DNA of 64,000 nt from Collinsella aerofaciens (GCF_902364945.1 NZ_CABJFS010000003.1:186001-250000); one strand, 5' to 3'. Shown: positions 15,701-25,160, counted from the stretch's first letter. Numbers and translations: made by a program. Notes: a model not told the origin generated them from the letters alone.

Positions 15701-16963
15701 CTACAACACGGCGTCCTCGGGCAGGTCGACGCGAACAACGTCCACGACATCGCCCGCCTTGAGCTCACACGGCCCTTCGTCAATACGCAGCAGACAGTTG
15801 GCCCGCTGCATCGTGCCGAGCAGCGCCGAATTCTGCGTCTTGGCCTCGGTCACCAACAGCTCACCGGTCTCGGGGTCACGCAAAACCGTGGCGCGATCGA
15901 AGAAGCAGCGATGCTGTCGCTTTTTCACGCCGTGCGTGAGCGTCGCCTGCTGTACGGGACGCACGCCCTCGGCAAAGCCGCGCATCTTGCGGATCGCCGG
16001 ACGGGCAAGCATCTCAAAGCCTACATACGCCGCGGCCGGATTGCCTGAAAGCCCTAGGTAGGGCTTACCCCCGAGCAAGCCAAACGTGATGGCCTTGCCC
16101 GGACGCATCGAGATGCGATCGAACAGTACCTCGCCCTCGCGCCGGACGAGCGCCGTCACGTAGTCGTAGTCGCCTGCCGAGGCGCCACCGCTCGTAATGA
16201 CAAAATCGCACTCCTGCGCGGCGCGATGCACCAGCTCGGCAATCGCCTGCTCATCGTCGGGCGCAATGCCGTAGAACACGGGCTCAGCGCCGGCATCGAG
16301 TGCTTCGGCCATCAACGCCGAGGAGTTGGAATCGCGAATCTGACCGCGCGCCGGCACCTTACTCGGTGCGACCAATTCCGTACCCAGCGAGATGATGCCC
16401 ACACGTGGGGCAGCGTGCACCTTCACGCTCGCGTATCCGGCGCTTGCCAGCAGACCCGCGCCCGCCGGAGCCACGACCTCGCCGGCGTGCATCACAGCAT
16501 CGCCGGCATGGGCCTCCTCGGCGGCAGAGCGAACGTTCTCCCCCACCTTGGCAGGCGCCGAGAAGCGAACGTGCGAGCCCTCGTTGCCATCGCCGTCAAG
16601 CACGTCGACGATCTCGTATTTCACTACGGCGTCAGCACCCTCGGGCACCGGCGCGCCTGTCATAATGCGGACCGTCTCGCCCACGCCGACCACGCCCTCA
16701 AAGACATGGCCCGCTGCCTCGTGCCCCACGACGGAGAGCGTCACCGGAGTGTCATCGGTGGCCGCAGCAAGATCGGCCGCACGCACGGCATATCCGTCCA
16801 TAGCGCTGTTGGCAAACGGCGAAATGTCGATATCGGCCACCGCGTCCTCGGCCAAGGGAAGACCGGCGGCCTGCCACACGGGAATCTCGACGAGATCGGT
16901 CGGAGCAACGTGCGACAGGACAATCGACTGTGCGTCATCCAGCGGAATGAGTTTCTCTGCCAT
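15701..16963 (-). CDS. moeA: Molybdopterin molybdenumtransferase MoeA
   Basis: 420 residues with the complete MoeA architecture: N-terminal domain (IPVWQAAGLPLAEDAVADIDISPFANSAMDGYAVRA), linker domain (RIMTGAPVPEGADAVVKYE), catalytic MogA-like domain (VGIISLGTELV, RDSNSSALMAEAL, FVITSGGASAGDYDYV, ISMRPGKAITFG, GLSGNPAAAYVGFE) and a C-terminal beta domain. It inserts molybdate into adenylylated molybdopterin. The ATG at 16963 follows AAGAGG at proper spacing. First gene of a moeA-mog pair reading away from the CLC gene. Confidence 0.92.
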   Translation of the reverse strand: MAEKLIPLDDAQSIVLSHVAPTDLVEIPVWQAAGLPLAEDAVADIDISPFANSAMDGYAVRAADLAAATDDTPVTLSVVGHEAAGHVFEGVVGVGETVRIMTGAPVPEGADAVVKYEIVDVLDGDGNEGSHVRFSAPAKVGENVRSAAEEAHAGDAVMHAGEVVAPAGAGLLASAGYASVKVHAAPRVGIISLGTELVAPSKVPARGQIRDSNSSALMAEALDAGAEPVFYGIAPDDEQAIAELVHRAAQECDFVITSGGASAGDYDYVTALVRREGEVLFDRISMRPGKAITFGLLGGKPYLGLSGNPAAAYVGFEMLARPAIRKMRGFAEGVRPVQQATLTHGVKKRQHRCFFDRATVLRDPETGELLVTEAKTQNSALLGTMQRANCLLRIDEGPCELKAGDVVDVVRVDLPEDAVL

Positions 16964-17173
16964 ATGCACCTCTTAATGCCACGGCGCACAACAGGGACGC
17001 CGATTCTTTATGCTTGTCTCAGTATAATCCCCCGACGCACGACCGCGACTTGGCCTGTGCCCGCAAATACACCTGTCGGTTGTAGGCCGCGAAACAGAAT
17101 GGAAACCAACCCACCGGCTCGTCGCGTTTACCGCGTTTTATAATGCTCGTGTTGCAACCCAAAAGAGGAACGT

Positions 17174-18595
17174 ATGGCTTTTACCGACAAACCCGAAAGC
17201 GCAAACGAGGCGCGGGATCATTCCCAGCCGCTCGACGACGGCGGCTTTTTCTCCCTTAACGACGTCATCATGGCAGGCAGGCAACAGCTCACCCGCTCTG
17301 AGCATCTCTTGGCTGCCGACACGCGCCGCAACGCCCGCAACCTACTTGCGAGCGCCAAGTTGCTCGTGCTCGTCGTCATCGTCTCGCTCGCCATGGGCGT
17401 TGCCGCTTGGGCGTTTTTGGCCTCGCTGAATATCGCGACCGACTATCGCAAGCACCATGCGTGGATTTACGCGCTGCTTCCCGTTGTGGGCGTTGCCACC
17501 GCATGGGTGTACAAAAACCACGGCCTCGCCGCCAAGCGTGGCAACAACCTGGTCATCGACTCCGCTCTGGGCACACGCCTCATCCATATGCGCATGGCCG
17601 TCCTCACCTTCGTCTGCTCCACGCTCACGCACCTAACGGGCGGATCGGCCGGTCGCGAGGGAGCCGCGGTGCAGATTGGCGGCACCATCGCCAGCAACAT
17701 CTCGAGCCTCGCCCACCTCAAAAAGCATGACCACCACGACCTCATGCTCGCCGGCATCTCGTCGGCCTTTGGCGCCGTATTCGGTTCGCCCCTTGCCGGA
17801 GCCTTCTTTGGCATGGAGATGTGCTTTATCGGCAAGATCGACTACACCGCGGGCATCTACTGCCTGGTCGCCTCGTTTACCGGCTACTTTACATCACTCG
17901 CCCTGGGTACCGAGTACGAAGCGAATGTCATCGCCAGCGTTCCCAACATGACACCACGGACGGTTGTCATCGTTGTTATCAGCGCAATTATCTTCGGCCT
18001 GACGGCACGCCTCTTTGCCTGGTCGGTTCGAACCGTCAAGAGCCTGTACGGTCGCTTTATCACCAATTACCTCGTCCGCGCACTTATAGGCGCACTCGTG
18101 GTTTTGGCCGCCTATGCCCTCCTCGACGCCTGGGACTACGCCGGCCTTTCCACGTGGCTTTCCGGCGCCGGATTTGCAGGCAACACCACCCTGGCGGACG
18201 CAGTCATCAAATTGGTCGTCACAGCGCTTACCCTGGGCGCGGGCTTCCAAGGCGGCGAGGTCACGCCCCTGTTTGGCATCGGTGCGGCACTCGGTGGCTG
18301 GATCGGTTGCCTTACCGGGCTCGACCCCAGTTTTCTGGCGGCTCTCGGCATGCTCGGCGTGTTCTGCGCCGGCCTCAACGTGCCCATCACCACCTGCATG
18401 ATGGCCATCGACCTGTTCCATGGAACGGCCGCGGGCTTCTTTGCCATCGTGGCCTTTATCAGCTATCTCGCCGGCGGACACCGCGGCGTGTACCCCGCCC
18501 AGCGCATCATCTCACCCAAGCGCCGTTCGCTTATTGTGGACGAGGGCGGAACGGTAGCGGATGCTATCGAGCGCCACAACGACCTGATAGAGTAG
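17174..18595 (+). CDS. CLC-family anion transporter, divergent; fluoride specificity possible
   Basis: 473 residues, about 10-12 membrane segments after a 60-residue cytoplasmic N-terminus. The gating-glutamate motif is GGSAGREGAAVQIGG (Glu162) and the helix-N region is GGEVTPLFGIGAALGG. The canonical GSGIPE chloride-selectivity motif is replaced by KRGNNLVIDS (121-130). Loss of GSGIP is a feature of the CLC-F fluoride/proton antiporters, so this may export fluoride, but I find no fluoride riboswitch upstream. Ordinary chloride transport remains possible. AAGAGG precedes the ATG. Confidence 0.75.
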   Translation: MAFTDKPESANEARDHSQPLDDGGFFSLNDVIMAGRQQLTRSEHLLAADTRRNARNLLASAKLLVLVVIVSLAMGVAAWAFLASLNIATDYRKHHAWIYALLPVVGVATAWVYKNHGLAAKRGNNLVIDSALGTRLIHMRMAVLTFVCSTLTHLTGGSAGREGAAVQIGGTIASNISSLAHLKKHDHHDLMLAGISSAFGAVFGSPLAGAFFGMEMCFIGKIDYTAGIYCLVASFTGYFTSLALGTEYEANVIASVPNMTPRTVVIVVISAIIFGLTARLFAWSVRTVKSLYGRFITNYLVRALIGALVVLAAYALLDAWDYAGLSTWLSGAGFAGNTTLADAVIKLVVTALTLGAGFQGGEVTPLFGIGAALGGWIGCLTGLDPSFLAALGMLGVFCAGLNVPITTCMMAIDLFHGTAAGFFAIVAFISYLAGGHRGVYPAQRIISPKRRSLIVDEGGTVADAIERHNDLIE

Positions 18596-18682
18596 ACGTT
18601 AGTATTCGCCGTGCAGCCACAATCGGGGGTAATTCGACCTGAGCGCGACCGCACTGTCATGTCACACGCCGGGAGTCGCCCC

Positions 18683-19645
18683 ATGCACGCAACTGATTTT
18701 GGTCGCACGCTCATCATCGCCAACCCCGCCGCCCAGTCGGGTGCGGCGCGCGAGGTCGCTGAGCGCCTGCAGCGCTTTTTAGACATGACCGCGCGCTCAT
18801 CCCAGTTTGACCTGGTGCTGACCGAGCGCATGGGACATGCCAAGGAACTTGTCGCGCAGGCCCAAGGCTACCGCACCGTTATCGCCCTCGGCGGCGACGG
18901 CGTGATCCATGAGGTCGTCAATGGACTCATGACGCAAGAAGAAGCGGTTCGACCGGCGCTTGCCGTCCTGCCCGTAGGCTCCGGCAATGATTTTGCCCAG
19001 ACCCTCGGTATCGACGATTTCTCCGGCAAAGATTTTGGCGCCCTGCTCACCTGCGAGCTGCAGCACCAGGATATCGGACGCATTCGCTCATGGAATCCCG
19101 CAAGCGGAAGCGGCGAGGCCTCGGTGGAGTACTACGGCCAGACGCTCTCGGTCGGCATCGATGCCGCCATCGGCCTGGGCACCACCGAGCTGCGCAAAAA
19201 GACCGGCTTGACAGGCGCTCCGCTCTACACCCTCTCGGGACTTGAGCAGTTTGGCCTGCGCTATCGCAACTACCCCATGACGGTCAGCTTTGACAGCGCG
19301 CCCGCCGAGCGCGTGAGGGCGATCATCATGGCGATTCAGCTGGGCCCCACGTATGGCTCGGGCTATCGCATCTGCCCCGATGCCGACCCCTGCGACGGCA
19401 TGCTCGACGTCTGCTACGCCTGCGGCCCCGTCCCTCGTGCGGTTGCCCTGCCTATGTTTCTTTCGGCCAAGGACGGCCACCATACCAAGTTGCCGCCGGT
19501 TCGTATGCGCCGCTGCCGCCATGCCGAGCTCACCTTCGAGCAGCCCGATTACCCCATCCAGGCCGACGGCGAGCCCGTTGTCGCCTCGCGCATTGAGGTC
19601 GACGTCCTCGGCGGCGCCCTCGATGTCTGGCACCCAACCCGCTAG
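18683..19645 (+). CDS. Diacylglycerol kinase-like lipid kinase (DagK/YegS family)
   Basis: 320 residues. It has the DAGK catalytic motifs LIIANPAAQSG, VIALGGDGVIHEVVNGLM and LAVLPVGSGNDFAQTLG in the N-terminal domain and a beta-rich C-terminal domain (YPIQADGEPV near the end). These enzymes phosphorylate diacylglycerol or related lipids, recycling membrane lipid. I chose the ATG at 18683 (MHATDFGRTLII) because GGGAG lies 7 nt upstream; upstream ATGs lack a ribosome site. The gene follows the CLC gene by 87 bp in the same direction and is followed by a 69-bp palindrome. Confidence 0.83.
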   Translation: MHATDFGRTLIIANPAAQSGAAREVAERLQRFLDMTARSSQFDLVLTERMGHAKELVAQAQGYRTVIALGGDGVIHEVVNGLMTQEEAVRPALAVLPVGSGNDFAQTLGIDDFSGKDFGALLTCELQHQDIGRIRSWNPASGSGEASVEYYGQTLSVGIDAAIGLGTTELRKKTGLTGAPLYTLSGLEQFGLRYRNYPMTVSFDSAPAERVRAIIMAIQLGPTYGSGYRICPDADPCDGMLDVCYACGPVPRAVALPMFLSAKDGHHTKLPPVRMRRCRHAELTFEQPDYPIQADGEPVVASRIEVDVLGGALDVWHPTR

Positions 19646-19652
19646 CCACCTT

Positions 19653-19721
19653 AAGTTGCGGTGAAATAGGGACTGTTTATGCAGCAAAAGCCGCAAAACA
19701 GTCCCTATTTCACCGCAACTT
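19653..19721. repeat. 69-bp palindrome, family A copy 3
   Basis: Perfect 26-bp arms (19653-19678, 19696-19721). The outer part is identical to copies 1 and 2 (AAGTTGCGGTGAAATA), but the inner arm is changed on both sides (GGGACTGTTT paired with AAACAGTCCC). It sits between convergent genes. Confidence 0.9.
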
Positions 19722-19730
19722 ATGAGGAGG

Positions 19731-20111
19731 CTATTCGTCGCTGCCCGGTTTGCGACGGTTGGCCTTTTTAATGGCGTTGAAGTGCTTGTCATTGAGCCTG
19801 CGCTGGCGTGAGCGCTGAGGCACCTTGGTCTTTACGCGTCGGCGCGGTGGACGCCCGCGACGCTCAAGCTCAGCGCGCAGCTTACGCAGGCAGCTGCTAC
19901 GGTTTTGGAACTGACTGCGGCTCTCGCGCGCTGTCACGGTAATCCCCGAAGGGATATGTTTCATGCGTACCGCCGAGTCCGTCGTGTTCACGCCCTGTCC
20001 GCCCGGACCTGTCGCGCGAAACACCTGCACCTCGCAATCGCGCGCCAACTCCTCGACCGACATCTCGGCATAGCGCGCATACTCGCGCCATCCCATCTTG
20101 TTCTCATCCAT
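19731..20111 (-). CDS. Release-factor-like peptidyl-tRNA hydrolase (ArfB/PrfH type)
   Basis: 126 residues, a single RF-1 domain with the catalytic GGQ motif ([20 protein letters not shown]) and a basic C-terminal tail ([20 protein letters not shown]). Such stand-alone GGQ proteins rescue stalled ribosomes by hydrolysing peptidyl-tRNA, with the basic tail entering the mRNA channel. The ATG at 20111 has GGGGAGG 6-7 nt upstream. It lies downstream of xpt beyond a strong terminator hairpin, so it may depend on read-through or have its own promoter within the 27-bp gap. Confidence 0.82.
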   Translation of the reverse strand: MDENKMGWREYARYAEMSVEELARDCEVQVFRATGPGGQGVNTTDSAVRMKHIPSGITVTARESRSQFQNRSSCLRKLRAELERRGRPPRRRVKTKVPQRSRQRRLNDKHFNAIKKANRRKPGSDE

Positions 20112-20134
20112 ATCAACACCTCCCCTCATAAAAA

Positions 20135-20165
20135 ATGTGACAAAGGGAAAGTCCCTTTGTCACAT
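20135..20165 (-). terminator. Terminator after xpt
   Basis: Perfect 14-bp stem ATGTGACAAAGGGA / TCCCTTTGTCACAT with a 3-nt loop, followed on the minus strand by TTTTTT. It lies between xpt and the release-factor-like gene. Confidence 0.85.
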
Positions 20166-20192
20166 CGCATACCAATCGCTTGTGTTGCGCGC

Positions 20193-20771
20193 TTAGGCGA
20201 AGGTGATCTCGCCGGTATCGCAGTCCATATCGGCGATGCGGGCTAGGCTCTCAACGCGGAAGCCGCGCTCGCGGAGCTTATCGCCACCGCCCTGGAAGCC
20301 CTTCTCCACCGCAATGCCAATACCGGACACCTCGGCACCCGCAGCCTCGCAGATCTTGATAAGGCCCTCGAGCGCGCAGCCGTTGGCCAAAAAGTCGTCG
20401 ATGATCAGGACCTTGTCGCCCTCGGACAGGAAGCGCTTGCCGACGATGACCGGGTACTCCTTCTGCTTGGTAAAGGAGTAGATGGTCGTGGCATACTGCT
20501 CGCCGTCAAGGTTGATGGACTGGGCCTTCTTGGCAAAGACCACCGGCACGCCCCCAAAATGCTGGGCTGCAATGCAAGCCATGCCAATGCCCGAAGCCTC
20601 GATCGTCAGGATCTTGTTGATCTCGACACCCTCGAACAGACGGGCCCACTCGGCGCCCATGTGGTCGAACAGCTCAACGTCGCATTGGTGGTTGAGGAAG
20701 GCATCAACCTTAAGGACGTTACCGGCCTTTACGATGCCGTCATGGCGAATACGATCCTCAAGCTCCTGCAT
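20193..20771 (-). CDS. xpt: Xanthine phosphoribosyltransferase
   Basis: 192 residues, full length for Xpt. Family features: [15 protein letters not shown] near the N-terminus, [18 protein letters not shown], and the PRPP-binding loop [15 protein letters not shown] (about 122-136). It converts xanthine and PRPP to XMP in purine salvage. The ATG has AAGGGG upstream. I looked for a purine riboswitch in the 160-bp gap behind it and saw none. Confidence 0.93.
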   Translation of the reverse strand: MQELEDRIRHDGIVKAGNVLKVDAFLNHQCDVELFDHMGAEWARLFEGVEINKILTIEASGIGMACIAAQHFGGVPVVFAKKAQSINLDGEQYATTIYSFTKQKEYPVIVGKRFLSEGDKVLIIDDFLANGCALEGLIKICEAAGAEVSGIGIAVEKGFQGGGDKLRERGFRVESLARIADMDCDTGEITFA

Positions 20772-20931
20772 GGCGCAACCCCTTCTCGCGGCAACGATAC
20801 CGCGCGATTAATAAACGTTGTTCGATAGTCTACCACGGACCGACCCCCGACCGCCCCACAAGCCGTATCGCACCATAAAGCTGCAAGACCAGTAGACAGG
20901 CCCGATTCGTGGCAGACAGCCTCCCAACACG

Positions 20932-22236
20932 CTAATGCCGGGTGCGCGTCCTCACCAAACGTACCAATGTGAGCGCAAAGCCCACGGTAGCAACGGCCAT
21001 CAGCACGTAGAATACCAAACGGAAGCCAAAGAGGAACACGTCCGGACGACCCGCCACATAGCTCGTGACCGTCTTGCCCATCGCCGCGCTCGTCTGTCCA
21101 TACAGGATGCGCGACGCCGCATTAATACCCAGCGCTATGCCCGCATAGCGCGCCAAGCTGCTCAAGCTGCCCGCAAAGCCAAGCGCCTCACGCGGAGCCG
21201 AACCCATATACAGCGAATTATTGGGACTCTGGAAGATCGACGTGCCGCACGACATAAACGCGACGCAGCACACGATCATCAAGATGGAAGAGTGCTCGTC
21301 AAGCGTGCTCACCGCAAAGAGACCGCACACGTACACGCCCAGGCCAACGGCCGTGGGCGCTTCACAACCAACACGGTCGGACACCGAGCCCGAAAGCGGG
21401 CCCACAAAGGCATTCACGACCGGCATCGCCAAAAACAACAGGCCGGAGATATCGGAGCTAAAGCCGTGGGCATCCTGAAAGTAGAACGGCAGCACAAACT
21501 CGGAGGCACCGATACCCACGAACACGATAAGCATGCAAGCCAGGTTAATCGTGAAAGCCGAGCTCGCAAAGCAGCGACGCGCCGCCTCTGTCAACGGCAT
21601 AGGGCGTTCGCCAGCCTCCGGCTTCACATGCGGCAGCGTATAGAGTCCCACGATAAACGAGATTACGCCAATGGGCAGATTGATAAGGAAGATGCTCTCC
21701 CAGGGAAAGCTCGCCACCAGCACGCCGCCGAGCACGGGGCCGCACATCATGCCAAGAGCCACAAAGGTCGCCAGAATGCCCATGGCACGGCCGCGCTCAC
21801 GCGCCGGAAACGACTCGGTGATGATGCCCATATTGTTGGCCATCGCGGCGGCACAGCCAATGCCCTGCACGAAACGCGCCAAGATAAGCACCTCGAGCGA
21901 AGCCGAAAGCCCGCAAAGCAACGAGCCACCCGTAAAGACGATTACACCAAGCTGGAACACATTCACCTTGCCGCGCACATCGCCCAAGCGGCCAAACGGC
22001 AGCATGGCGACGCACGTCGCGAGCAGATACACCGAGCTCACGAGCTGAATGCGGTCGAGACCCACCCCCAGCTCCTTTTGCATCACTGGGAGCGCCACCG
22101 TCACGATGCTCGCATCCAGACACGCCATAAAGGTCATGACGAGCACGGTGAACAGAATCGCCCATTTATTCTTACCGTGGGTGTCGCCCTCTAGGGCAAT
22201 GTGTTCGCGGCGCAGCTGCTCGGCAGTTTTCTCCAT
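20932..22236 (-). CDS. MFS drug/export transporter, DHA2 (EmrB/QacA-like) family
   Basis: 434 residues. A cytoplasmic N-terminus of about 25 residues is followed by hydrophobic segments consistent with 12-14 membrane helices. Landmarks are VMTFMACLDASIVTVALP in TM1, motif A GRLGDVRGKVNVFQ, and motif C GPVLGGVLVASFPWESIF followed by INLPIG, all typical of DHA2 proton-driven multidrug exporters. The ATG at 22236 has GAAAGGAT upstream. It is isolated from metY by a terminator. No regulator gene lies next to it and the substrate is unknown. Confidence 0.82.
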   Translation of the reverse strand: MEKTAEQLRREHIALEGDTHGKNKWAILFTVLVMTFMACLDASIVTVALPVMQKELGVGLDRIQLVSSVYLLATCVAMLPFGRLGDVRGKVNVFQLGVIVFTGGSLLCGLSASLEVLILARFVQGIGCAAAMANNMGIITESFPARERGRAMGILATFVALGMMCGPVLGGVLVASFPWESIFLINLPIGVISFIVGLYTLPHVKPEAGERPMPLTEAARRCFASSAFTINLACMLIVFVGIGASEFVLPFYFQDAHGFSSDISGLLFLAMPVVNAFVGPLSGSVSDRVGCEAPTAVGLGVYVCGLFAVSTLDEHSSILMIVCCVAFMSCGTSIFQSPNNSLYMGSAPREALGFAGSLSSLARYAGIALGINAASRILYGQTSAAMGKTVTSYVAGRPDVFLFGFRLVFYVLMAVATVGFALTLVRLVRTRTRH

Positions 22237-22266
22237 GTATATCCTTTCTATCGTGCAACGCAAAAA

Positions 22267-22308
22267 CGGGACCCCAATCGCCTACAAACGGACACGATCG
22301 GGGTCCCG
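22267..22308 (-). terminator. Terminator after metY
   Basis: 14-bp stem CGGGACCCCAATCG / CGATCGGGGTCCCG with one mismatch, followed on the minus strand by TTTTTGCG. Confidence 0.82.
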
Positions 22309-22377
22309 CCTACGGAATCGGAACTATGAGGACGTCGTCAGCCGAAAAGCCGTCCCACGCCTAGCACGCACGCTAGC

Positions 22378-23661
22378 CTAGCACTGCTCGAGCGCCTGCT
22401 CAAGGTCGGCAATCAGATCGGCCGTGTCCTCGAGGCCGCACGACAGGCGCACCATGTCGGCGGAGATGCCGCAGGCGATGAGCTCCTCATCGTTCATCTG
22501 ACGATGCGTGGCGTTTGCCGGATGCAAGCAGCAGGTGCGCGCATCGGCCACGTGCGTGGCGATCTGGGCGAGCTTGAGGCTCTTCATAAAGGTCTCGGCC
22601 GCCGCGCGACCACCGTTAAAGCCAAAGCTCACAACGCCGCAGGTACCGTTGGGCATGTACTTCTGAGCGATGTCATAGTACTTATCGCCCTCCAGGCCCG
22701 GATAGCTCACAAAGCGTACCTTGGGATGGCTCTGCAGGAACTTGGCAACGGCCAGGCCGTTCTCGCAATGACGCGGCATGCGCACGTGCAGGCTCTCGAG
22801 CGAGCTGTTCAAGAAGAAGGCCGCCTGCGGGTTCTGCATGGGGCCGAGGTCGCGCATAAGCTGCGCGGTGGCCTTGGTAATAAAGGCGCCCTCGCGACCG
22901 AACTTCTCGGCATACGTCACGCCGTGGTAGCTCTCGTCGGGTGTGGTAAGACCCGGGAACTTGTCCGCATGGGCCATCCAGTCAAACTGGCCGTGGTCAA
23001 CGATCACGCCGCCCAGGTAGGCAGCATGTCCATCCATGTACTTGGTGGTGGAGTGCGTAACGATGTCGGCGCCCCACTCAAAGGGACGGCACATCACGGG
23101 CGTCGGGAAGGTGTTGTCGACCATCAGCGGCACGCCGTGGTCATGCGCGGCCTTGGCAAAGCGCTCAATATCGAGCACGGCAAGGGCGGGGTTGGCGATC
23201 GTCTCGCCAAAGACAAGCTTGGTGTTGGGCTGGAAGGCTGCCTCGAGCTCCTCGTCGGTGCAGTCGGGGGCAACGAACGTGCAGGTCAGACCCATACGCT
23301 CCATGGTATGGGCAAGCAGGTTGTAGGTACCGCCGTAGATGGCAGAGCTTGCGACCACGTGGTCGCCAGCACCGGCAACGTTAAAGATCGCGAGGAAGTT
23401 CGCCGCCATGCCCGAGCTCGTGAGCATCGCAGCGGTACCGCCCTCCATCTCGCAAATCTTGGCGGCAACCAGGTCGCACGTGGGGTTCTGCAGACGGCTG
23501 TAGAAATAGCCCGACTCCTCCAGGTCGAACAGCTTGCCCATATGCTCGGACGTGTCATACTTCCACGTGGTTGACTGGTAGATAGGCACCTGACGCGGCT
23601 CTGCATCACCCGGGCGATAACCGCCCTGAACACACGTCGTACCGATGGTCTGCTCGCTCAT
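22378..23661 (-). CDS. metY: O-acetylhomoserine sulfhydrylase-type Cys/Met metabolism PLP enzyme
   Basis: 427 residues of the Cys/Met PLP-dependent family. It shows YSRLQNPT, the PLP-phosphate region SSAIYGGTYNLL, VDNTFPTPVMCRPFEWGADIV and the PLP lysine in THSTTKYMDGH (Lys207). The length and the HSTTKYMDGH variant favour O-acetylhomoserine aminocarboxypropyltransferase (sulfide plus O-acetylhomoserine to homocysteine) over cystathionine gamma-synthase. The ATG at 23661 has GGGAG 6 nt upstream. Transcribed alone, ending at a strong terminator. A methionine gamma-lyase reading is less likely but not excluded. Confidence 0.85.
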   Translation of the reverse strand: MSEQTIGTTCVQGGYRPGDAEPRQVPIYQSTTWKYDTSEHMGKLFDLEESGYFYSRLQNPTCDLVAAKICEMEGGTAAMLTSSGMAANFLAIFNVAGAGDHVVASSAIYGGTYNLLAHTMERMGLTCTFVAPDCTDEELEAAFQPNTKLVFGETIANPALAVLDIERFAKAAHDHGVPLMVDNTFPTPVMCRPFEWGADIVTHSTTKYMDGHAAYLGGVIVDHGQFDWMAHADKFPGLTTPDESYHGVTYAEKFGREGAFITKATAQLMRDLGPMQNPQAAFFLNSSLESLHVRMPRHCENGLAVAKFLQSHPKVRFVSYPGLEGDKYYDIAQKYMPNGTCGVVSFGFNGGRAAAETFMKSLKLAQIATHVADARTCCLHPANATHRQMNDEELIACGISADMVRLSCGLEDTADLIADLEQALEQC

Positions 23662-23748
23662 ATCCAACTCCCTTACTTGGGTTTTGTTTTATTCGGTTCA
23701 CGATACCGCTACCGCACACCCCTCTCAACCCATCCCGCCAATAGGTTA

Positions 23749-23788
23749 TGGGACAAATTAATCAGGTTTATTTGTCCCAAATCTTAAG
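23749..23788. repeat. 40-bp element, family B copy 1
   Basis: TGGGACAAATTAATCAG, five variable bases, TTTGTCCCAAATCTTAAG; the ends pair TGGGACAAA/TTTGTCCCA. It is 36/40 identical to the element at 35941. It lies between the divergent metY and C_GCAxxG_C_C genes. Confidence 0.85.
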
Positions 23789-23894
23789 AAAGCGTTCGAT
23801 GGCGAAAAACAATGAGATATGCACTGCAGTCTCGACAAGCGAATGCGACGGCAAGGGTACCATAGGCGGGTACACCGCAATCAAGGAGACACCG

Positions 23895-24341
23895 ATGAAG
23901 CAAATCGATACGGCCCAGCTCGACGCCGCCGCCTGCCAAGCTCAGGCTGCCGAGTACCACGCCCGCGGCTTTAACTGCGCCCAGGCTGTCGCTTGCACGC
24001 TCGCGCCCGCTGTGGGGCTCGACCCCCAGGTCGCCTTTACCCTCACCGAGGGCTTTGGCGCCGGCATGGGCGGCATGACCGAAACCTGCGGCGCCATCTC
24101 GGGCGCCGTGGCCATCATGGGCTTTGCAATGAGCGACGGCATGGAAAACCCCAAGACCAAGGGCCAGACCTACAAGCTGTCGCGCGAAATCGCCAAGCGT
24201 TTTGGCGAGAAGAACACGACAACCGTCTGCGGCACGCTCAAGGGCATCGGATCGGATAAGGGTCCGCTCCGCAGCTGCCCCGGCTGCATCGACGATGCCG
24301 TCGAGATCGCCTGTGATGTGCTAAAGCAGCTCGCCGAGTAA
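23895..24341 (+). CDS. C_GCAxxG_C_C family protein
   Basis: 148 residues. The diagnostic cysteine pattern is visible: GFNCAQAVACTLAP, then an AFTLTEGFGAGMGGMTETCGAISGAVAIMG stretch (split here: GFGAGMGGM, ETCGAISGAV) and two late cysteines CPGC. The family is named for this motif (C_GCAxxG_C_C) and is presumed to bind a metal or act in redox chemistry. The ATG at 23895 has AAGGAG at ideal spacing. It faces the convergent yigZ gene over a shared terminator. No pathway is evident from the neighbours. Confidence 0.8.
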   Translation: MKQIDTAQLDAAACQAQAAEYHARGFNCAQAVACTLAPAVGLDPQVAFTLTEGFGAGMGGMTETCGAISGAVAIMGFAMSDGMENPKTKGQTYKLSREIAKRFGEKNTTTVCGTLKGIGSDKGPLRSCPGCIDDAVEIACDVLKQLAE

Positions 24342-24359
24342 TCGACAGCAACAGTAAAA

Positions 24360-24406
24360 CGACGGCCGGCGCGCTTAGGATCCATCCAAAAGCACGCCGG
24401 TCGTCG
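24360..24406. terminator. Bidirectional terminator between convergent genes
   Basis: 17-bp stem CGACGGCCGGCGCGCTT / AAGCACGCCGGTCGTCG, with two positions that stay paired as G-U, and a 13-nt loop. It separates the rightward C_GCAxxG_C_C gene from leftward yigZ. T-runs are weak on both sides. Confidence 0.65.
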
Positions 24407-24409
24407 CCG

Positions 24410-25048
24410 TTAGAACTCGGCAAATTCGGGAGCTCCGACCTCAATCTCCTCACGCCCCGCCATAAGCTCGCGCATCTTAGCACAAAACGGCTCCTGCTCC
24501 CCCTCTTTAAACACTAAATGAATCGTAACGGCATCCGCGTAATCGGTATCCGAAACCTTGGCACCCGAATCCTGCGCCAAACGAAGTACCTGCTCGTACT
24601 GCGAATAGGCCACATGCACGTCAACCGGCACGACGCTTGTCATCTCGACGATTTGCCCGGCCTCCCGAGCAGCCGCCACCGCCTCCTGTGTCGCCGCCGT
24701 ATAGGCTCGTACCAAGCCACCAGGCCCTAACAGCGTGCCACCAAAATAGCGCGTCACAACGCAGCATACGTTTTTAAGTCCCGCACCGCGCAGCACCTCG
24801 AGCGTCGGCATTCCGCTCGTGCGGCTCGGCTCACCATCATCGCTCTGACGCTCACGTCCATCGACCAAAATCCACGCGGGAACATTGTGTCGAGCGTCGT
24901 AATGACGCTTTCGAACCATCTCGATAAAGGCATTCGCCTCATCCTCGGACTCAATATGGACCAGCTGGGCAATAAACCGGCTCTTGCGGTCCACAAACTC
25001 GCCCGAAGCCTCAATATTCGATTGCAGAGTAAAATAGCTGTCCAACAA
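24410..25048 (-). CDS. yigZ: YigZ/IMPACT family protein (UPF0029)
   Basis: 212 residues. The N-terminal UPF0029 domain has SRFIAQLVHIESEDEANAF, RHYDARHNVPAWIL, DDGEPSRTSGMPTLEVL and VTRYFGGTLLGPGGLVRAY, all conserved in YigZ and eukaryotic IMPACT. The C-terminal part (about 140-205) is the ferredoxin-like DUF1949 domain. Its function is unsettled; IMPACT proteins modulate translation regulation. The start is a TTG (25048) with GAGGGG 5 nt upstream; no ATG fits the conserved N-terminus. Confidence 0.85.
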   Translation of the reverse strand: MLDSYFTLQSNIEASGEFVDRKSRFIAQLVHIESEDEANAFIEMVRKRHYDARHNVPAWILVDGRERQSDDGEPSRTSGMPTLEVLRGAGLKNVCCVVTRYFGGTLLGPGGLVRAYTAATQEAVAAAREAGQIVEMTSVVPVDVHVAYSQYEQVLRLAQDSGAKVSDTDYADAVTIHLVFKEGEQEPFCAKMRELMAGREEIEVGAPEFAEF

Positions 25049-25160
25049 AGCCCCTCAACAACAAGCAAAGCAACAAACAGCCTCAATAATACGGCAAAGG
25101 GTGTACCGTTGCCCTCGCCAACAAGAACGGAAACGCCAATGATGCCGTCACCAACAGCGA

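Noticed and set aside
16964..17173. Fluoride (crcB) riboswitch before the CLC gene
   Set aside because: The conserved GGNGAUGG and downstream pairing elements were not found on either strand.
20772..20931. Purine riboswitch before xpt
   Set aside because: No UAUA..CUACC three-way-junction pattern is visible.
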